From assembly GCF_031119625.1 (NCBI RefSeq), contig NZ_JAVHZV010000002.1:1-64000 (forward strand): a stretch of 64,000 nt of DNA, written 5' to 3'. The notes below the pieces were generated by a model. That model was given only the letters and a program-made list of their open reading frames with translations. It did no database searches and had not been told where the DNA came from. A program made the position numbers and the translations under genes. Below are positions 60,778-64,000 of the stretch, in pieces. Source of the DNA: Pseudomonas sp. G34 (GTDB lineage: Bacteria; Pseudomonadota; Gammaproteobacteria; Pseudomonadales; Pseudomonadaceae). Each line of letters starts with the position of its first letter. Positions within the stretch are counted from its first letter, which is position 1.

Positions 60778-62070
60778 TCACTGGGTCTTCACATCGCGCA
60801 GATAGGGCGCCGGGGCGGCGCCCAGGTTGCTGAGCATGCGCTCGCTGTACCAGTCGATGAAGTTGACCACGCCGAACTCGTAGGTCTTCGAGTACGGGCC
60901 GGGCTGGTAGGCGGTGGAGTTGATGCCACGCTGGTTTTCCTCGGCCAGGCGACGGTCCTGGTCGTTGGTGGCGTCCCAGACTTCGCGCAGGCGGGCGACG
61001 TCGTAATCCTCGCCTTCCACGGCGTCCTTGCGCACCAGCCACTTGGTGGTGACCATGGTTTCCTGGGCGCTGATCGGCCACACGGTGAACACGATCATGT
61101 GGTCGCCCATGCAGTGGTTCCAGGAGTGCGGCAGGTGCAGGATGCGCATCGAGCCCAGGTCCGGGTTCTGGATGCGGCCCATGAGCTTCTTGCAGCCCTG
61201 CTTGCCGTCCATGGTCATCGACACGGTGCCCTTGAGCAGCGGCATGCGCACGATACGGTTGCGCAGGCCGAAGCCGGCATGCAGGTAAGGGATCTTCTCG
61301 GCTTCCCACTTGGCGGCGGATTCGGCCACGTGGTCCTTGAACGACTGGGTCGCGCGGGGGTCGTGGGTGTCGTCCCACTCGAGCAGGGTGTTGAGCAGTT
61401 CCGGGTGCGAACCGTTGCAGTGGTAGCACTCGCGGTTGTTTTCCAGCACCAGCTTCCAGTTGGCCTTTTCAACCAGGGTGCTCTGCACCGCCACCTTGGC
61501 GTTCTCCATGTCGTAGGGTTCCATGTAGTGCGCCAGGGTGGCGAGGAACTCGTCGATGGCCGGTGGGTTCTCGGCCAGGGAGATGAAGATGTAGCCGCCG
61601 GCGGTCTTGCAGTTCACCGGCTTGAGGTTGTAGTCGGCCAGGTTGAAATCGGTGCCCATCTCGCTGCCGGCGAACAGCAGGCGGCCATCCACTTCGTAGG
61701 TCCACTGGTGATACGGGCAGACCAGCTTGGCGACCTTGCCCTTCTCGCTGGTGCACAGGCGCGAGCCACGGTGACGGCAGACGTTGTGGAAGGCGTGCAC
61801 CACGCCCTCGGCGCCGCGAATCACGATGATCGGGTTGTTGCCGATCTGCAGGGTCAGGTAGTTGCCCTTGGCGGGAATCTCGCAGGTCATGCCGGCGATC
61901 AGCCATTCCTTGTGGAAGATCTCCTGCATGTCGAGCTGGAACACCCGTTCGTCGTTGTAGAACGGCTGCGGCAGGGAAAAGGTCCGCTCGCGGCTCTGCA
62001 GCATCTCGGCTGCGGCGGCGCGGGCCTGTTCCAGCGGGTCGCCAAGGCTCAGCGTAGAGGTGACGGTCAT
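60778..62070 (-). CDS. gbcA: GbcA, Rieske oxygenase subunit of glycine betaine demethylase
   Basis: This 430-residue ring-hydroxylating-type oxygenase has its Rieske 2Fe-2S site as CRHRGSRLC followed by CPYHQWTYEVDG (two Cys, two His). The mononuclear iron region follows at NNRECYHCNGSHPELLN (His ligands). With GbcB it removes one methyl group from glycine betaine as formaldehyde, giving dimethylglycine. ATG 62070 follows AGGAG; upstream in-frame sequence has no family match. It is divergent from gbcB, as known in P. aeruginosa. Confidence 0.95.
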   Translation of the reverse strand: MTVTSTLSLGDPLEQARAAAAEMLQSRERTFSLPQPFYNDERVFQLDMQEIFHKEWLIAGMTCEIPAKGNYLTLQIGNNPIIVIRGAEGVVHAFHNVCRHRGSRLCTSEKGKVAKLVCPYHQWTYEVDGRLLFAGSEMGTDFNLADYNLKPVNCKTAGGYIFISLAENPPAIDEFLATLAHYMEPYDMENAKVAVQSTLVEKANWKLVLENNRECYHCNGSHPELLNTLLEWDDTHDPRATQSFKDHVAESAAKWEAEKIPYLHAGFGLRNRIVRMPLLKGTVSMTMDGKQGCKKLMGRIQNPDLGSMRILHLPHSWNHCMGDHMIVFTVWPISAQETMVTTKWLVRKDAVEGEDYDVARLREVWDATNDQDRRLAEENQRGINSTAYQPGPYSKTYEFGVVNFIDWYSERMLSNLGAAPAPYLRDVKTQ

Positions 62071-62426
62071 CGGAGAACTCCTCATGGCGAGCGCGCGGCG
62101 CCTGCCGTAAAAGTGGCTATTGCGGTGGTACGCAAGGTGGCGGGTCGCTGCCCGGATCGCCTGCCGAATGGCGTGTTGCATAGGGGGCTGCGGCTGACGC
62201 TCTTATCCTGTTCGGCTTGGGGGCGAGTGTGGAGCCGGGCGCGGGGCGAACCTTATCCATGGGCGACATGGCCGAATCATTTCCCGACTGGGTACGCCAG
62301 TGTCTACGGGGCAGGTCGCCGTTAGCATGCCGATGTCGCTGGCAGGTAAATGAGCGCCACAGGCGTTGCGCACAATCGCGGCAAAGAATGGGCCGGTGAG
62401 CGGCCTGCGTGCGCGAGAGAACCGAC
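62071..62426. promoter_or_regulatory. gbcA-gbcB divergent promoter region
   Basis: The 356 bases hold no gene. GTCGCC at 62315 and GTCGCT at 62335 are 20 bases apart within GTCGCCGTTAGCATGCCGAT(GTCGCTGG), a plausible GbdR site. The minus strand upstream of the dipeptidase-family gene has the comparable TTTGCATCGGGTCGCCAGG. Confidence 0.45.
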
Positions 62427-63527
62427 ATGTCGAACGACTTCCTCTATCCCGTTACTACCCAGACCTGGAGCAATGGCCGCCACGTGGTGCGCTGCGTCAA
62501 GGTAATCCAGGAAACGTGGGACGTGCGCACCTTCTGCTTCATGGCCGACCAGCCGGTGCTGTTCTTCTTCAAGCCGGGGCAGTTCGTGACCCTGGAGCTG
62601 GAAATCGACGGCCAGCCGGTGATGCGTTCGTACACCATTTCCAGTGCGCCGTCGGTGCCCTACAGCTTTTCCATCACCATCAAGCGGGTGCCGGGCGGCA
62701 AGGTCTCCAACTGGCTGCACGACAACCTGAGCGAAGGCCAGGAGCTGGCAGTGCATGGCCCGGTGGGGCTGTTCAACGCCATCGATTTCCCGGCCGACAG
62801 GGTGCTGTTTCTCAGCGGCGGGGTGGGCATCACCCCGGTGATGTCGATGGCGCGCTGGTTCTACGACACCAACGCCAACGTCGACATGGTGTTCGTGCAC
62901 AGCGCCCGCTCGCCAAAGGACATCATCTACCACCGCGAGCTGGAGCACATGGCGGCGCGGATCAGCAACTTCAGCCTGCACGTGATCTGCGAGAAGCACG
63001 GCCTGGGCGAGGCCTGGTCGGGCTACCGCGGCTACCTCAACCAGTCGATGCTGGAGCTGATGGCGCCGGATTACCTGGAGCGGGAAATCTTCTGCTGCGG
63101 CCCTACGCCCTATATGAGCGCGGTCAAGCGTCTGCTCGAGGCCAAGGGCTTCGACATGAGCCGCTACCACGAAGAGGCCTTCGGCCCGGTACCGGCGGAG
63201 GTGCGCCAGGAGGTCAGGGAGCTTGCCGAGCAGGCTGCGGACGCGCCCGAAGTGCCGGTTGCCGATCGCAACCAGGTGGCCTTCACCAGTACCGGCAAAA
63301 GCATTCAGGTCGGCCCGGGCGAAACCGTGCACGCGGCGGCAGCCAAGCTTGGCCTGCATATCCCCAAGGCATGCGGCATGGGCATCTGCGGTACCTGCAA
63401 GGTGCTCAAGACGGCGGGCGACGTGGACATGGAGCATAACGGCGGGATCACCGACGAGGACGTGGCTGAAGGCTACATCCTGTCCTGCTGCAGCGTGCCG
63501 CGTAACGACGTGAGCATCGATTACTGA
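62427..63527 (+). CDS. gbcB: GbcB, ferredoxin reductase subunit of glycine betaine demethylase
   Basis: This 366-residue protein begins with an FAD/NAD(P)H reductase module: QPVMRSYTISSAPSVPYSFS is the flavin site, LFLSGGVGITPVMSMARWFY the nucleotide site, and EIFCCGPTPYMSAVKRLLE follows. A C-terminal plant-type 2Fe-2S domain carries cysteines in ACGMGICGTCKVL and later LSCC. It passes electrons from NAD(P)H to GbcA. ATG 62427 is chosen as it gives the usual MSNDFLYPVTTQTW start. Confidence 0.94.
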   Translation: MSNDFLYPVTTQTWSNGRHVVRCVKVIQETWDVRTFCFMADQPVLFFFKPGQFVTLELEIDGQPVMRSYTISSAPSVPYSFSITIKRVPGGKVSNWLHDNLSEGQELAVHGPVGLFNAIDFPADRVLFLSGGVGITPVMSMARWFYDTNANVDMVFVHSARSPKDIIYHRELEHMAARISNFSLHVICEKHGLGEAWSGYRGYLNQSMLELMAPDYLEREIFCCGPTPYMSAVKRLLEAKGFDMSRYHEEAFGPVPAEVRQEVRELAEQAADAPEVPVADRNQVAFTSTGKSIQVGPGETVHAAAAKLGLHIPKACGMGICGTCKVLKTAGDVDMEHNGGITDEDVAEGYILSCCSVPRNDVSIDY

Positions 63528-64000
63528 TTGGCGTTGGTCAAAATCTAGGCGGTGCCCCTCAGGGCCCGCCATGCCTGGCCTATAGCCGTGACCAAACAGC
63601 TTATCCACAACGGCGCACACAGTAATTGTGTGCAACGCCTGCGCCGGCATTTCGATTCGTCGGCAGCGCTCCTGCCTTGCCCTACGGGCTAAAGCGACCT
63701 CTATAGGGGCGCAGTGGTTTGCGTCGGCTCGGGCAAAGTTATACAAGCTATCCACAGTTCCATGCACAGTTCAGGTGGCTTCCTGCGTCCTGTGGCCGCC
63801 CGTTTGCGCCATGAGCCACTGTACGATTTATGATCGATAGGCTGCAGGTCACGTATCTATGGGGCTGCAGCGGTATAGCGACAGCTTGTGCACAGCTTGA
63901 TCCACGAAGTTTGGGGGAAAGCCTGCAGCAAGTTGTTCAGCTGCCCCCTGGTGATCATCGCTGTCTATGCAGAGCAGGCCCCTGTTCGGGCCTGATCAAT
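63528..64000. repeat. Gap after gbcB with DnaA-box-like modules
   Basis: No gene is supported in the last 473 bases. CAGC-TTATCCACA (exact DnaA box at 63601-63609) is followed by GCACACAGTAATTGTG, repeating the module seen after gbdR. A weaker copy, AGCTATCCACAG then GCACAG, lies at about 63746, and a CAGCTTGTGCACAGC stretch near 63882. Confidence 0.55.

Overview
The window is GC-rich, densely coded proteobacterial DNA that reads as a Pseudomonas chromosome. The support is gene content and order: a CysTWA/Sbp sulfate transporter, ModABC, a GbdR-controlled choline, glycine betaine and dimethylglycine region (cbcXWV, gbdR, ETF pair, dgcB, dgcA, gbcA, gbcB), a CdhR-type carnitine operon, and many copies of the GTGGGAGCGGGCC-type palindromes typical of the genus. 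No rRNA, tRNA, CRISPR array, transposase or integrase was seen.

Layout. Positions 1-6.8 kb hold sulfur genes: a truncated TauE/SafE permease, cysA-cysW-cysT-sbp-oscA on the minus strand, then a small serine hydrolase and an unusual sigma54-activator-like ATPase on the plus strand. A repeat field (6.8-7.4 kb) separates these from modCBA. From 10.4 to 25.7 kb lies quaternary-amine uptake and catabolism: a betaine-binding protein, cbcXWV, gbdR, and a minus-strand run encoding the electron-transfer flavoprotein, DgcB, DgcA, a small conserved protein and a dipeptidase-family enzyme. The same pathway resumes at 51.8-56.4 kb (carnitine: cdhR, caiX, cdhC, cdhA, cdhB) and 60.8-63.5 kb (gbcA/gbcB). Carnitine is cut and oxidised to glycine betaine, GbcAB demethylates this to dimethylglycine, and DgcAB demethylates that to sarcosine.

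Set into this catabolic region is a type III secretion system (T3SS, 26.1-41.9 kb) with its own regulator (45.9-47.6 kb) and three very large related proteins (42.0-45.7, 48.3-51.8, 56.6-60.5 kb) that look like its substrates or translocators. The T3SS has SctD, V, I, J, K, L, N, O, Q, R, S, T and U plus several small proteins. Its outer-membrane part is unusual. The secretin is split: an N-terminal SctC domain protein is encoded apart from a Tad/CpaC-type secretin, which is followed by a CpaD-like lipoprotein and an opposed TadD-like TPR lipoprotein. SctU lacks the NPTH self-cleavage motif (SEDG at the aligned place). A 169-bp MITE-like element sits between sctQ and sctR and supplies the sctQ stop codon. 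No SctP ruler, SctW gatekeeper or classical YopB/YopD-type translocators were recognised. The large proteins share about 70-residue N-terminal repeats, a HrpK-like middle, a glycine-rich hydrophobic segment and, in two of them, EF-hand-like C-terminal modules.

This T3SS with its large repeat proteins is the best candidate for a little-described system. Its relatives would be rhizobial-type (Rhc) systems, where split secretins are known, but the combination seen here should be checked by phylogeny. All family names come from reading translated motifs and gene order; no database search was run.
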